This document shows, piece after piece, positions 46,290 through 54,890 of a stretch of DNA of 64,000 nucleotides (the first letter of the stretch is position 1; each line of letters starts with the position of its first letter). The stretch spans positions 3,906,001-3,970,000 of the forward strand of contig NZ_CP022989.1 in NCBI RefSeq assembly GCF_002278075.1, given 5' to 3'. The stretch is from Paraburkholderia aromaticivorans (GTDB lineage: Bacteria; Pseudomonadota; Gammaproteobacteria; Burkholderiales; Burkholderiaceae). The notes under the pieces were generated by a model, which worked only from the letters and a program-made list of their open reading frames with translations, had not been told where the DNA came from and did no database searches. A program made the translations under genes and the position numbers.

Positions 46290-47772
46290 ACGCCGTCTAT
46301 GCATCGCGCTGGCGGCCGCGGCGATGCTGAGCGGCTGCTCGTTCGCGCCGGTCTATCACGCGCCGCCCGCCCGCGTTCCCACCACGTTCAAGGAAAGCGG
46401 CCCCTGGCAGCTCGCGCGCCCCGCCGACCGCGTGCCGCGCGATGCATGGTGGAGCGTGTATCGCGACCCCGTGCTCGACCACCTCGAAACACAGGTGGCG
46501 GCGGCCAATCCGGACGTCGCGGCGGCCATGGCGCGCCACGACGAAGCCATGGCCTTTCTCTCGCAAACCCGTTCGGGCTTGTTCCCGACGATCGGCGCCG
46601 AAGCGTCCGTGGAACGCCAGCGGCAGTCGGATAACCGGCCGCTGCGTGGCGCGGGACAACCGTCGGCGTACGGCGTCAATACCGTCGATGTCGGCATCGC
46701 TTACGACCTCGACCTGTGGGGCAAAATTCGCAATGAAGTTGCCGCCGGTCGCGCCGCGATGCAAGCCAGCGAGGCCGATCTGGAATCGGTGCGCCTGAGC
46801 TTGCAAGCGAACCTTGCGAGTGCCTATTTCAATCTGCGCGGACTCGACGCCCAGCAGCAACTGCTCGACGACACGATCGACACCTACCAGCGCGCCCTCA
46901 CGCTGACGCTGAGCCGTCATGCCGGCGGCATCGCGTCGGATCTCGACGTGTCGCGCGCGCAGACCCAACTCGACATCGCGCGCGCTTCGGCCGACGACAT
47001 CGCCGCGCGGCGCGCGCTTTATGAGCACGCCATCGCGAGCCTGACCGGCGCGCCCGCATCCGATTTCACGCTCGCCGCGGCGACCGACTCGGCCTACCTG
47101 CCCTCCATTCCCACCGGCGTGCCGGCGGCGCTCCTGCAACGCAGGCCCGACATCGCCGCGGCCGAACGACGCGTCGCCCAGGCGAACGCGCAGATCGGCG
47201 TCGCCAAGGCGGCGTTCTTCCCGGACATCTCGCTCGGCCTCGACGGCGGCTATCAGAGTGACACGCTCTCGCCGTGGCTCATGGCGCCCAACGAAATCTG
47301 GTCGGTCGGGCCAAGCCTCGTATTTACGCTGTTCGACGGCGGCCGCCGCGCCGCGATGACCGACGAGGCACGCGCGAAGCTCGCGGAGAACGGCGCGGAA
47401 TACAAGGCCACGGTGCTTCTCGCCTTCCAGCAGGTCGAAGACAACCTTGCGCAACTCCATCATCTCGGCGACGAAGCCGCACGACAGAACGAAGCGCTCA
47501 TCGCGGCGCAACGCACGCTGACGCTGTCGATGTCACGCTACCGGGACGGTGTGGTCAGCTATCTGGACGTGGTGACCGCGCAGACCACCGAACTCGACAC
47601 CCAGATCGCGGCGCTGAACCTCAATACGCGGCGTTTGCTGGCTTCCGTGCGGCTGATCGAAGCGTTGGGTGGCGGCTGGTCCAGCGAGGGCGCCCAAAGC
47701 CCGCCGGGCGTTCAGGCGAACCAGGCGCGAATACAGGCGCTCAAGGCGCACGTTGGCAGCGAAACGGGTTGA
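46282..47772 (+). CDS. Outer-membrane efflux lipoprotein (OprM/NodT family)
   Basis: Channel protein of 496 residues with signal peptide and lipobox LSGC (Cys19). FAPVYHAPPARVP after the lipid anchor and the two repeated helical domains (e.g. ASAYFNLRGLDAQQQLLDDT) are typical of NodT-family outer-membrane factors. It completes the tripartite pump. A strong hairpin terminator follows 20 bases after the stop. Confidence 0.93.
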   Translation: MDKRRLCIALAAAAMLSGCSFAPVYHAPPARVPTTFKESGPWQLARPADRVPRDAWWSVYRDPVLDHLETQVAAANPDVAAAMARHDEAMAFLSQTRSGLFPTIGAEASVERQRQSDNRPLRGAGQPSAYGVNTVDVGIAYDLDLWGKIRNEVAAGRAAMQASEADLESVRLSLQANLASAYFNLRGLDAQQQLLDDTIDTYQRALTLTLSRHAGGIASDLDVSRAQTQLDIARASADDIAARRALYEHAIASLTGAPASDFTLAAATDSAYLPSIPTGVPAALLQRRPDIAAAERRVAQANAQIGVAKAAFFPDISLGLDGGYQSDTLSPWLMAPNEIWSVGPSLVFTLFDGGRRAAMTDEARAKLAENGAEYKATVLLAFQQVEDNLAQLHHLGDEAARQNEALIAAQRTLTLSMSRYRDGVVSYLDVVTAQTTELDTQIAALNLNTRRLLASVRLIEALGGGWSSEGAQSPPGVQANQARIQALKAHVGSETG

Positions 47773-47792
47773 CGCACGCAACCCGCCCATAA

Positions 47793-47823
47793 AAAAGTCG
47801 CCGGCTCACTACCGGCGACTTTT
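47793..47823. terminator. Bidirectional rho-independent terminator
   Basis: AAAAGTCGCCGG-CTCACTA-CCGGCGACTTTT is a perfect 12-bp stem with T-runs in both directions. It lies between the efflux operon and the convergent porin gene and probably serves both. Confidence 0.92.
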
Positions 47824-47858
47824 GCGCTCCTGTTTAGCGGACCGTCGCGTCGTCAGGT

Positions 47859-49037
47859 TCAAAACCGGTGACGCATCCCGACCGCCACCACCGCCTGGCG
47901 ATCATTCGACGAAGCCGCCAGTGAATAAATCGACGCATTGCCGAGCACAGCGATGCCCTGCGCGCCCGAGACGCGCTGATATACGCCTTCCAGATACAGA
48001 TCGGTGCGATGCGACAACGCGTAAGCGGCCTGCAGCATGAACTGATTCCATTTCGGCGAGACGCTCTTGCCGGCGTCACTGAAATGGCCGTCGGTAAACG
48101 TATAAGAACCGCCGAGTGTGAACGCCGGCGTTAGGGCATAGCGCGCGTTCACTTCGTAATTGTTGAAAGTCAGCAGATCGCCGTCGAGCGTGGAGTAGGC
48201 ACCGCCTTGCATGATCTGGCGCGGATCGTCGAGCATCGTGCGCGTGAAGACGAGGCCGACCGCCGCGGCGCCGAAGGTATACCGCCCCGCTGCCCCGAGA
48301 ATGCGTTGACGCGCGCCGGTAAAAGTCGCGTCGCCATCGCTGCTGCTCACCGCGCCGCCCGTGTTGGCCGGCTGATTGACACCGCCCGGCTGGTTGACCT
48401 GCAGATACGCGACGGCCAGATTGAGCGGGCCGCCCGCCCATTGGGCACCGAAGCTATAGGCGTTGTTGTTGCTGAAACCGCCCGCCGCATTACTGAACGC
48501 GTAGGCGCCGCCGACCGAAAGTCCGTCGTAGGTCGCACTATGGAATTTTAGCGCGTTGTTCATGCGCAGATCGTTGTTGAGGTTGTCGTTGTCGAATGGG
48601 TGATCGGCAATGTTGCCGCCAAAGCCCGAACCGGTCGCCGAGAGCGGCGCGACGAAATCCACCAGAAAGTCGTATTGCCTGCCCATCATCACGGTGCCCC
48701 ACTGCTTGCTCGCAATACCGACCCATGCCTGCCGGCCGAACAGGTCACCGCCGTTGGAGAACTTGCCGCTGTCGATATTGAAGCCATTCTCGAGATCGAA
48801 GACCGCGCTCAATCCGCCGCCCAGATCTTCGTTGCCGCGCAGACCCCAGCGATCGGTGCTCACATTGCCGCTTTCCATCAACCAGTTGCTTTTGCCGCCG
48901 GTACCGCTCTTCTGATTGCTGACGTAGTCGAGCCCCGTATCGAGCGTGCCGTAAAGCGTCACGCTGCTCTGTGCGTGCGCTGCCGCGCAAAAGGTGCCGG
49001 CCAGCGCGACGAGAGTGGTTGCCAATGCTTTTTTCAT
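47859..49037 (-). CDS. Gram-negative porin (Burkholderia-type)
   Basis: Outer-membrane porin of 392 residues. Signal peptide MKKALATTLVALAGTFCAAAHA is followed at once by QSSVTLYGTLDTGLDYVSN, the hallmark first strand of this family, and the protein ends in GMRHRF with a C-terminal Phe for outer-membrane assembly. The constriction-loop PEFGG-type element is not obvious. The ATG at 49037 was chosen from the signal peptide; the frame to 49094 has no reason to be used. Solute specificity is unknown. Confidence 0.93.
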   Translation of the reverse strand: MKKALATTLVALAGTFCAAAHAQSSVTLYGTLDTGLDYVSNQKSGTGGKSNWLMESGNVSTDRWGLRGNEDLGGGLSAVFDLENGFNIDSGKFSNGGDLFGRQAWVGIASKQWGTVMMGRQYDFLVDFVAPLSATGSGFGGNIADHPFDNDNLNNDLRMNNALKFHSATYDGLSVGGAYAFSNAAGGFSNNNAYSFGAQWAGGPLNLAVAYLQVNQPGGVNQPANTGGAVSSSDGDATFTGARQRILGAAGRYTFGAAAVGLVFTRTMLDDPRQIMQGGAYSTLDGDLLTFNNYEVNARYALTPAFTLGGSYTFTDGHFSDAGKSVSPKWNQFMLQAAYALSHRTDLYLEGVYQRVSGAQGIAVLGNASIYSLAASSNDRQAVVAVGMRHRF

Positions 49038-49363
49038 GTTTGATTCCGGGTAAGAGAAGGCGCCGGTCCGCGCATCGTCGGACCGATCCCGCACACCGTG
49101 CGGGTAGCCGCAATGTAGATAGCCGCGATGACACAGCCGTGATCAAAACCGGTCGCTTCATGAAACGTTTTTTATCTTCATGACATGGGTGCAGCAGGCA
49201 CCCTATGCATCAGCTTGCGGACGCTACAACGGATAAATATCTTTTCATGCGTACACCGCCGATCCGCTAAACCCCGTTGACTATCCTTCTCATCAACCGG
49301 TTCACGAACGGACCAAGGTTCGCGCATCGGCCTCATTCAACCTGATTTGTGAGGAATACGAAC
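49038..49363. other. Divergent promoter region between porin and DUF4148 gene
   Basis: A 326-base region with no supported gene. It holds promoter-like A/T stretches (GTTTTTTATC around 49159, TTGACT near 49278) and a repeated TTCATGA/TTCATGAC pair around 49147..49183. The exact promoters cannot be placed. Confidence 0.4.
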
Positions 49364-49639
49364 ATGAAATCCCTGACGCTCGCCATCGCTTTGCTGGGTG
49401 CTACCGCAACGGCTTCCGCCTTCGCCCAATCGACCACGGCGCCGACCCAACAGTCCGCCGCACCCTCCATGCAAGTAGCCGCGAACAGCGCCGCAGCGGT
49501 CAATGCCGCCGGCTCGTGGGTTCCGCCTTATGGCCAGCCCACTGTCGGGAAGACACGTGCCCAGGTCTATCAGGAACTGGTGCACGCAGAGAAGGACGGC
49601 CAGCTCGCCTATCTGAATTCGACGATCTACGCGCATTAG
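49364..49639 (+). CDS. DUF4148 family secreted protein
   Basis: Small secreted protein of 91 residues with signal peptide (LTLAIALLGATATASAFA). The C-terminal part GKTRAQVYQELVHAEKDGQLAYLNSTIYAH is the DUF4148 signature (here residues about 62-91), common in Burkholderiaceae and of unknown function. The ATG at 49364 has GAGGA upstream. A 50-residue lipoprotein gene follows after 42 bases. Confidence 0.9.
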   Translation: MKSLTLAIALLGATATASAFAQSTTAPTQQSAAPSMQVAANSAAAVNAAGSWVPPYGQPTVGKTRAQVYQELVHAEKDGQLAYLNSTIYAH

Positions 49640-49681
49640 GCCGCCTGAAATACCCGATCACCTCTCTCGCCACCCACATCG

Positions 49682-49834
49682 ATGACTCTTCGAACCGCGA
49701 TCAAACGATCGGCCCGTTTCGCCGCCGCGGCTGTCGCGGCCGGACTGCTGTTATCCGGCTGCGCGGTGTCACCTTCGAGCACTGCCGACAGCTGTGTCGG
49801 TCCCCCCAGCTATTGCAACATTTATTTCGGTTGA
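49682..49834 (+). CDS. Small lipoprotein, 50 residues
   Basis: Reads MTLRTAIKRSARFAAAAVAA and then GLLLSGC, a clear lipobox with Cys27, leaving a mature peptide of only 24 residues that includes two further Cys and ends NIYFG. The start has no strong ribosome site, so translation may be coupled to the DUF4148 gene 42 bases upstream. A strong terminator begins seven bases after the stop. I do not recognise a family. Confidence 0.65.
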   Translation: MTLRTAIKRSARFAAAAVAAGLLLSGCAVSPSSTADSCVGPPSYCNIYFG

Positions 49835-49840
49835 TGAAGA

Positions 49841-49875
49841 AAGAGCGCGCTACCCGACGGGTAGCGCGCTCTTTT
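49841..49875. terminator. Bidirectional rho-independent terminator
   Basis: AAGAGCGCGCTACCC-GAC-GGGTAGCGCGCTCTT is a perfect 15-bp stem followed by T's, between the small lipoprotein gene and the convergent porin gene. Confidence 0.93.
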
Positions 49876-49891
49876 GCTGAGAGATTCGGCT

Positions 49892-51007
49892 TTAGAACGA
49901 GTGCCGCACGCCGACCCGGCCGACGACCTGCTTGCCGTTCGACGAAGGATCGAAGCCGGCGATTTGCGCCACCGCGCCGCCGCTTGCCCTCTGCAACGCG
50001 GCCAGTGCATACACGGCGGTGCGTTTGGACAATTCGTATTCCGCGCTCAAATTCAGTTGCTGATACTTCGGCTCCTGATTGGTCGCGTGATTCCTGCCGT
50101 CCGTGTAGGTGTAGCCCGCCGCGAGATTGAGCTGACTGGTCGCGGCGAACGTGCCGGCGATTTCGTAGTTCTGGAATTTGACATCCTGACCCGCGTCGCC
50201 CTGCTGGAAATTGACGTTGGTGAAGTTACCCATCACCTTGAACTTGCCGATCTCATACGACGCACCTGCGGCAAAGATGCCCTGACTGCGAGCGTTGGCC
50301 AGGTAATTGCCATACACCGCGTTGGTGAATCCCGAGCCATTCTGATAGCTCTGGATCGACTCCTCGGGATCGTTGACGCGCAAATAACCCGCGCCCATGG
50401 AGAACGGCCCGTTCGTATACGAGGCCGCCGCGCTATAGGCCGCATTATTCGAGAATTGGCCCGCCTGGCCGCCGAACGAATAAAGCGCTTCGCCGGTGAA
50501 GCCGCCAATGGTGGGACTCCTGTACTTCACGGCATTGCTGATCGCGAAGCCGTTATCGAGGTTATCCATATCGTTGGGATGGGAGAAATACCAGCCGCCA
50601 TAGCTATCGTTGAGCGAGAACGGTTCGATCAGATCCACGAGCGGATCCCACTGCCGCCCGAGGGTGACGGTCCCGGCCGTCTGACTGGCGAGGCCCACAT
50701 AGGCGTTACGCGAGAAGGCGAGTCCGCTGCCGAGGCTGCCGTTGGCCGAATTGAAACCGCTTTCCAGATCGAAGACGGCGGCCAGACCGCCGCCGAGATC
50801 TTCCCTGCCTCTGACCCCCCAGCGGCTACCGGCGCTCACACCGCTGGCCATTTGATAGAGATGGCTGCCGTTGACGTTGCTGGCAAAGTCAATGCCGGTA
50901 TCAAGAATGCCGTAAAGCGTGACGCTGCTCTGCGCGTGCGCGGAGGATGCGACGCCGACGCAAAACAGCGCCCCGACCAGACGCACCATCTTCATCTTCC
51001 GATTCAT
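49892..51007 (-). CDS. Gram-negative porin (Burkholderia-type), second copy
   Basis: Outer-membrane porin of 371 residues with signal peptide (MVRLVGALFCVGVASSAHA), first strand QSSVTLYGILDTGIDFASN and C-terminal GVRHSF. It is a diverged paralogue of the porin at 47859..49037. The ATG at 51007 has AAAGGTGA upstream. An inverted repeat lies 43 bases before the start. Specificity is unknown. Confidence 0.93.
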   Translation of the reverse strand: MNRKMKMVRLVGALFCVGVASSAHAQSSVTLYGILDTGIDFASNVNGSHLYQMASGVSAGSRWGVRGREDLGGGLAAVFDLESGFNSANGSLGSGLAFSRNAYVGLASQTAGTVTLGRQWDPLVDLIEPFSLNDSYGGWYFSHPNDMDNLDNGFAISNAVKYRSPTIGGFTGEALYSFGGQAGQFSNNAAYSAAASYTNGPFSMGAGYLRVNDPEESIQSYQNGSGFTNAVYGNYLANARSQGIFAAGASYEIGKFKVMGNFTNVNFQQGDAGQDVKFQNYEIAGTFAATSQLNLAAGYTYTDGRNHATNQEPKYQQLNLSAEYELSKRTAVYALAALQRASGGAVAQIAGFDPSSNGKQVVGRVGVRHSF

Positions 51008-51049
51008 GGATCACCTTTCATTTAATTTAGGGTACCTGACAAAGTAGAT

Positions 51050-51067
51050 CGTATTGCAGTGAATACG
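51050..51067. promoter_or_regulatory. Inverted repeat CGTATT-N6-AATACG upstream of the porin
   Basis: Perfect 6-bp arms with a 6-base spacer, 43 bases before the porin start in an A/T-rich promoter region. It may be an operator. The rest of 51008..51276 shows no gene. Confidence 0.4.
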
Positions 51068-51276
51068 ACCACCCGGCAAATATATCCAGACCAGAATGCA
51101 CCGCACTTGCAAGACAGACTTTCAATTAATGCGTTGGATTTTCATGAACAGATCATTGACCGGCGTCGCATCGGCGGATCGGAGTGACGGAGGATGGAGA
51201 AAAAAGAGAACGTCGCCCCCAAAAGAACGGCCTTTACAAAAGCCGAATGGGCGAGGCGACCGATTGCCGAGGCACG

Positions 51277-52002
51277 CTAGCGCGACTGAACGCGGGGAGA
51301 ACAGACTGAAACCTGATAGCCAAAGCGGCTAACCGTCTCAATCCTGACCTCGGACAAATCAACCGAAAGCTTTCTCCTCAGCCGGGAAACGACCAGATTG
51401 ACACTGGCAGGATCGACATCCTCCTTTTCGGGCCAGGCATAGCGAATAAGCTGGTCCCTTGCCACAGGCGCATTGACCTGCCTGATCAAACATTCGAGCA
51501 GAAGAAACTCCCTGCGGGTAACGGCCACTCGCCGCCCCTCGAAAACAAGCTCCCGTGTAGCCGCATCAAGAGACGGCCCGGCAACGGCATTCGGAACCGA
51601 AGCGAAAGAAGAAGAACCGCCCATGGCGCCCCGTCCCACCCCCATGCGCTGCAAAGCCTGCATCCGTTCATGCAGTTCAATGAACGAATAAGGCTGACAG
51701 AGACACGCGTCCGCGCCGGCGCGCAAGACTCTGGTTCGATCCTGCGCGGTCGCCGCCCCCAGCAGGACGAGAATCGCCGCGCCACTTCCCGCCGCGGCAA
51801 TTTCCGCAATGAACTCCAGCAGGGCAGAATAGAAACGGCATTCCAGCACCATCAACACGATCACATCGAACGGTTCCTGAGTCGCGAGAAAGACCCCGTC
51901 CCGCAGCTCATCGGCGCGCTGCAAACTATGTGCGCTCTCCTGAAGCGCCTTGAAAAGCCACGCCGCTTCCGGATGCGCAGGACCGACGAAGAGGACCCGC
52001 AT
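51277..52002 (-). CDS. OmpR-type regulator with degenerate receiver domain
   Basis: DNA-binding protein of 241 residues. The C-terminal winged helix (from about 140; TRREFLLLECLIRQ, then SRLRRKL and GYQV) is normal for the OmpR family. The N-terminal receiver is degenerate: the acidic pocket is missing (VLFVGPAHPE), the phospho-acceptor position reads Met51 (VIVLMVLE) instead of Asp, and the conserved Lys is replaced (CLCQPYS). It is probably not controlled by phosphorylation. It lies 35 bases after the sensor kinase gene on the same strand, so it belongs to the same locus. Confidence 0.85.
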   Translation of the reverse strand: MRVLFVGPAHPEAAWLFKALQESAHSLQRADELRDGVFLATQEPFDVIVLMVLECRFYSALLEFIAEIAAAGSGAAILVLLGAATAQDRTRVLRAGADACLCQPYSFIELHERMQALQRMGVGRGAMGGSSSFASVPNAVAGPSLDAATRELVFEGRRVAVTRREFLLLECLIRQVNAPVARDQLIRYAWPEKEDVDPASVNLVVSRLRRKLSVDLSEVRIETVSRFGYQVSVCSPRVQSR

Positions 52003-52037
52003 TCACTCCCCTTCAGAAACGAAGAAATCAACAGGAC

Positions 52038-53435
52038 TCATGCGAGCGTCCTCGACCAGCATTCAATGGATATCCGCGTGCCCGGTTGCGCATTGCCGAT
52101 CTTCATGGTGAAGTCGTGCACGCGTATCACTGCGGAGACGATGCTCAGCCCCAGTCCGGAGCCAGCCAGATGCCGCGTGCTCTCCCCGCGATAAAAGCGC
52201 TGCAGAACAGCATCGCGCTCACCGGCGGCAATGCCCGGACCGTTATCGACGATATCCACCTGCGGCCCGGCAGCCGTCTGGCGCAGTTCCATACGCACCA
52301 CACCGCCCTCGGACGTGAACTTGATCGCGTTATCCACCAGATTGCTCAATGCTTCAAAGAGTAACGCGCGGTCGCCGTGGATCGGTCCCACCGGCTGGAC
52401 ATGCACGGAAAGCTGGATCGAGCGGCTCTCGGCAAGCGGTTCGTAGAGTTCGCCGACCTCTTCGATCAGCGTCTCGAGTTGCATCTCGCCAAACCCGCCG
52501 CGCCGCTGCAATGTGCCGATCTCGGAGATGCGCAGCATGGCGCGAAACCGGTCGAGCAGCGCATCCGTCTCGGCGCGCGCGCGCTCCACCAGTTTCGCTA
52601 GCGCGGCGTCGTCGAGCGTTTCGGTGCACTCCGCCGCGTGCGCCAGCAGCGTGCGCACATGCGCGAGCGGCGTGCGCAGATCATGCGCGATGCCGTCGCA
52701 CGCGCCCTTCACCTCGTTCATCAGACGCTCGACTTCGGCCAGCATATGATTCACCAGATGCGCGAGCATATCCACTTCGTCGCGTCCGCCAATCGGCAGA
52801 CGTTGCGCAAGATCGCCCTGCGCGATGCGCAGCGTGACGCGCCGGATCGCTTTCAGCCGGCGCATCTGCCGCACGCTCATTGCAAGGCCGCCTGCCACGC
52901 CGGCGAGCAGACAGAATACGCCGCCGCCCACCAGCGCGTTGATAATGGTCTCGCGGATTCGCAGAATGTGCGTGAGGTCGCGCGCGATCACGAGCGTCGA
53001 GCCATCCTTGCGCCGCTCCGCCATGGCGCGCACTACCGGCGCATCATCGTTGCGCCCCAATGCAAGCGTCAGATCGAGCGTCTTGCCGGTGCGGTTAATC
53101 GGCAGCGCGGCCGGGTACGCGAGCACGTCGCCGGCGAGCAGACGGCCGTCAGCCGCAAACAGGCCGTAGTAGTTGGTATGCATGCGCTCGTGTTCGATGC
53201 GCCGGTGAATCGCATCCGCAAGGTCGGAATCGGGCAGCGAATCGAAGTAGATCAACTGCCAGTCCATCACCACATCGGTCTCGCGCTCCATGTCGCCGGT
53301 CACGGCCCAACCGATAAAACCGAGCAACAGCATCACGGAAAACGAAAAGATGACCGCGTAGACCGACAACAGGCGAAAGGTGGTGGAATGCCAGCGCCGC
53401 CCGAGCGCGGACTCGGCCGGGAAGGTCGTGTCCAT
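52038..53435 (-). CDS. Two-component sensor histidine kinase
   Basis: Inner-membrane kinase of 465 residues. Two membrane helices (about 21-46 and 166-190) enclose a periplasmic sensor of about 120 residues. Then follow a HAMP domain, an H-box with His251 (GIAHDLRTPL) and an ATPase domain with NLVDNAIKF, VDNGPGI and GSGLGL. It phosphorylates the regulator encoded 10 bases upstream (53446..54123). The signal is unknown. Confidence 0.94.
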   Translation of the reverse strand: MDTTFPAESALGRRWHSTTFRLLSVYAVIFSFSVMLLLGFIGWAVTGDMERETDVVMDWQLIYFDSLPDSDLADAIHRRIEHERMHTNYYGLFAADGRLLAGDVLAYPAALPINRTGKTLDLTLALGRNDDAPVVRAMAERRKDGSTLVIARDLTHILRIRETIINALVGGGVFCLLAGVAGGLAMSVRQMRRLKAIRRVTLRIAQGDLAQRLPIGGRDEVDMLAHLVNHMLAEVERLMNEVKGACDGIAHDLRTPLAHVRTLLAHAAECTETLDDAALAKLVERARAETDALLDRFRAMLRISEIGTLQRRGGFGEMQLETLIEEVGELYEPLAESRSIQLSVHVQPVGPIHGDRALLFEALSNLVDNAIKFTSEGGVVRMELRQTAAGPQVDIVDNGPGIAAGERDAVLQRFYRGESTRHLAGSGLGLSIVSAVIRVHDFTMKIGNAQPGTRISIECWSRTLA

Positions 53436-53445
53436 TAGAATGTGC

Positions 53446-54123
53446 TCATGCGAGGATATAACCCGAGCCCCGCACGGTCTGGATCATCGGCGTCACGCCC
53501 GGCGGGTCGATTTTCTTGCGCAGGCGCCCCATGTGCACATCGATCAGATTGGTGCCCGGATCGAAGTGATAGCCCCACACCGCCTCGAACAGCATGGTGC
53601 GCGTAATGGTTTGGCCCGCATGGCGCATCATGAATTCGAGTACGCGGTACTCGGTGGGCAACAGAACGATTTCTTCGCCATCGCGCTGAACCTTGCGTGA
53701 AATCAGGTCGAGTTCGAGCGGGCCGACTCTCAAATGGGTTTCGAGTTGCGCGGTGGAAGTCTGACTGCGGCGCAGCAGCACTTCGAGGCGCGCAGTCATC
53801 TCCTCGGGGTCGAACGGTTTGGTCAGATAATCGTCGCCGCCGGCGCGCAGGCCGCGCACCCGCTCGTCCACGTCGCCGAGCGCGCTCAACATCAGCACCG
53901 GCGTCTGAATGCCGATGCCGCGCATGGTGGTCAGAATCGTCAGACCATCCACGCCGGGCAGCATGCGGTCGAGCGTGATCACGTCATAGTCTTCGCTGAT
54001 CGCGCGGGCCATGCCGTCACGACCGTTGGCCACCCAGTCCACGGTGAAGCCACGACTCTTCAGTTCACCGACTATTTCATTCGCGGTAATTTCATCATCT
54101 TCGATTGTCAGTACTCGCGACAT
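53446..54123 (-). CDS. OmpR-family response regulator
   Basis: Response regulator of 225 residues. The receiver has EDD (8-10), Asp52 (TLDRMLPG) and TKPF; the winged helix ends RTVRGSGYILA. It is the partner of the kinase 10 bases downstream. The ATG at 54123 starts the receiver directly; ATG 54129 is possible. It is a close paralogue of the orphan regulator at 40926..41600. Helix-phased repeats upstream are candidate binding sites. Confidence 0.93.
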   Translation of the reverse strand: MSRVLTIEDDEITANEIVGELKSRGFTVDWVANGRDGMARAISEDYDVITLDRMLPGVDGLTILTTMRGIGIQTPVLMLSALGDVDERVRGLRAGGDDYLTKPFDPEEMTARLEVLLRRSQTSTAQLETHLRVGPLELDLISRKVQRDGEEIVLLPTEYRVLEFMMRHAGQTITRTMLFEAVWGYHFDPGTNLIDVHMGRLRKKIDPPGVTPMIQTVRGSGYILA

Positions 54124-54330
54124 GATCATTGCATGCGCCGCGGCGAGCTCTAACGATGCAAGCGGCGGGCGCGACCGGTTATCAGTAGAAAGACATGATG
54201 CCATATTCGGCTTGCGTGTTCAGAGCATGGGAGTACGGTTAGACGGATGTCGCCGTTTCGCCCGAATGCCTGCGGGCAGGCTACGCGAGGGGGATTAGCG
54301 CAAGCATATCCGCTTCATGAAGAAAAATTT

Positions 54331-54367
54331 AAGTTCGCCGCGAGGCCGGCAAAGTTCGTGCAAGTTC
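54331..54367. promoter_or_regulatory. Three helix-phased AAGTTC repeats
   Basis: AAGTTC occurs at 54331, 54352 and 54362, so with 21- and 10-base steps, all on one face of the helix. OmpR-type regulators commonly bind tandem repeats about ten bases apart. The repeats lie between the regulator gene and the secreted-protein gene at 54499. The rest of 54124..54498 has no supported gene. Confidence 0.5.
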
Positions 54368-54498
54368 AGGAAAGCACGCAACAGTAAAACAAATTTCATT
54401 TTCCCGACGCCGCTCCGGCAGGCGGCTTCCACTAGGCTGATATGACTCCGCCGCCCTTCTCGCGGAACGACTCAAACCTTCTCGTGGATAAACTGAAC

Positions 54499-54852
54499 AT
54501 GAAGCTCGCAAAGAAAACCCTGCTCAGCGCACTTCTTCTGCTTGGCAGCGTATCGGCCATGGCCGCGCCGCATCTGACGCCGCAGCAATGTAACGACTAT
54601 CCGTTCAAGCCGTTGAAAGGCGAAGTGACCCACAAGCAATTGATGCGCGAGCTTGGTGAGCTCGAAGCGGTCGGCTACCAACCCAGCAACGATGACGACG
54701 ACTATCCGGGCGACCTGGAACAGGCGGAACACAAGCTGCGGGCCGAGTATCGCGCGGACTGCATGCCTGCCACACCGCACGTGTCGGCAAGCAATGCACA
54801 GGCGCCGGCCGGCGCCGCTCCCGTTCAAGCCGCGAATCAGCCGGCCGGTTAA
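54499..54852 (+). CDS. Small secreted protein, DUF4148-like
   Basis: Secreted protein of 117 residues with signal peptide MKLAKKTLLSALLLLGSVSA and MAA cleavage. The mature part (THKQLMRELGELEAVGYQPS, then DYPGDLEQAEHKLRAEYRAD) has the helix pattern of DUF4148-type proteins, with an Ala/Pro-rich tail. The ATG at 54499 was chosen from the signal peptide. It is divergent from the two-component locus and may be one of its targets. Confidence 0.8.
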   Translation: MKLAKKTLLSALLLLGSVSAMAAPHLTPQQCNDYPFKPLKGEVTHKQLMRELGELEAVGYQPSNDDDDYPGDLEQAEHKLRAEYRADCMPATPHVSASNAQAPAGAAPVQAANQPAG

Positions 54853-54890
54853 GCGGCGCGAGCCGCGCGCATGGCGCGGGTGGAGCGCCA

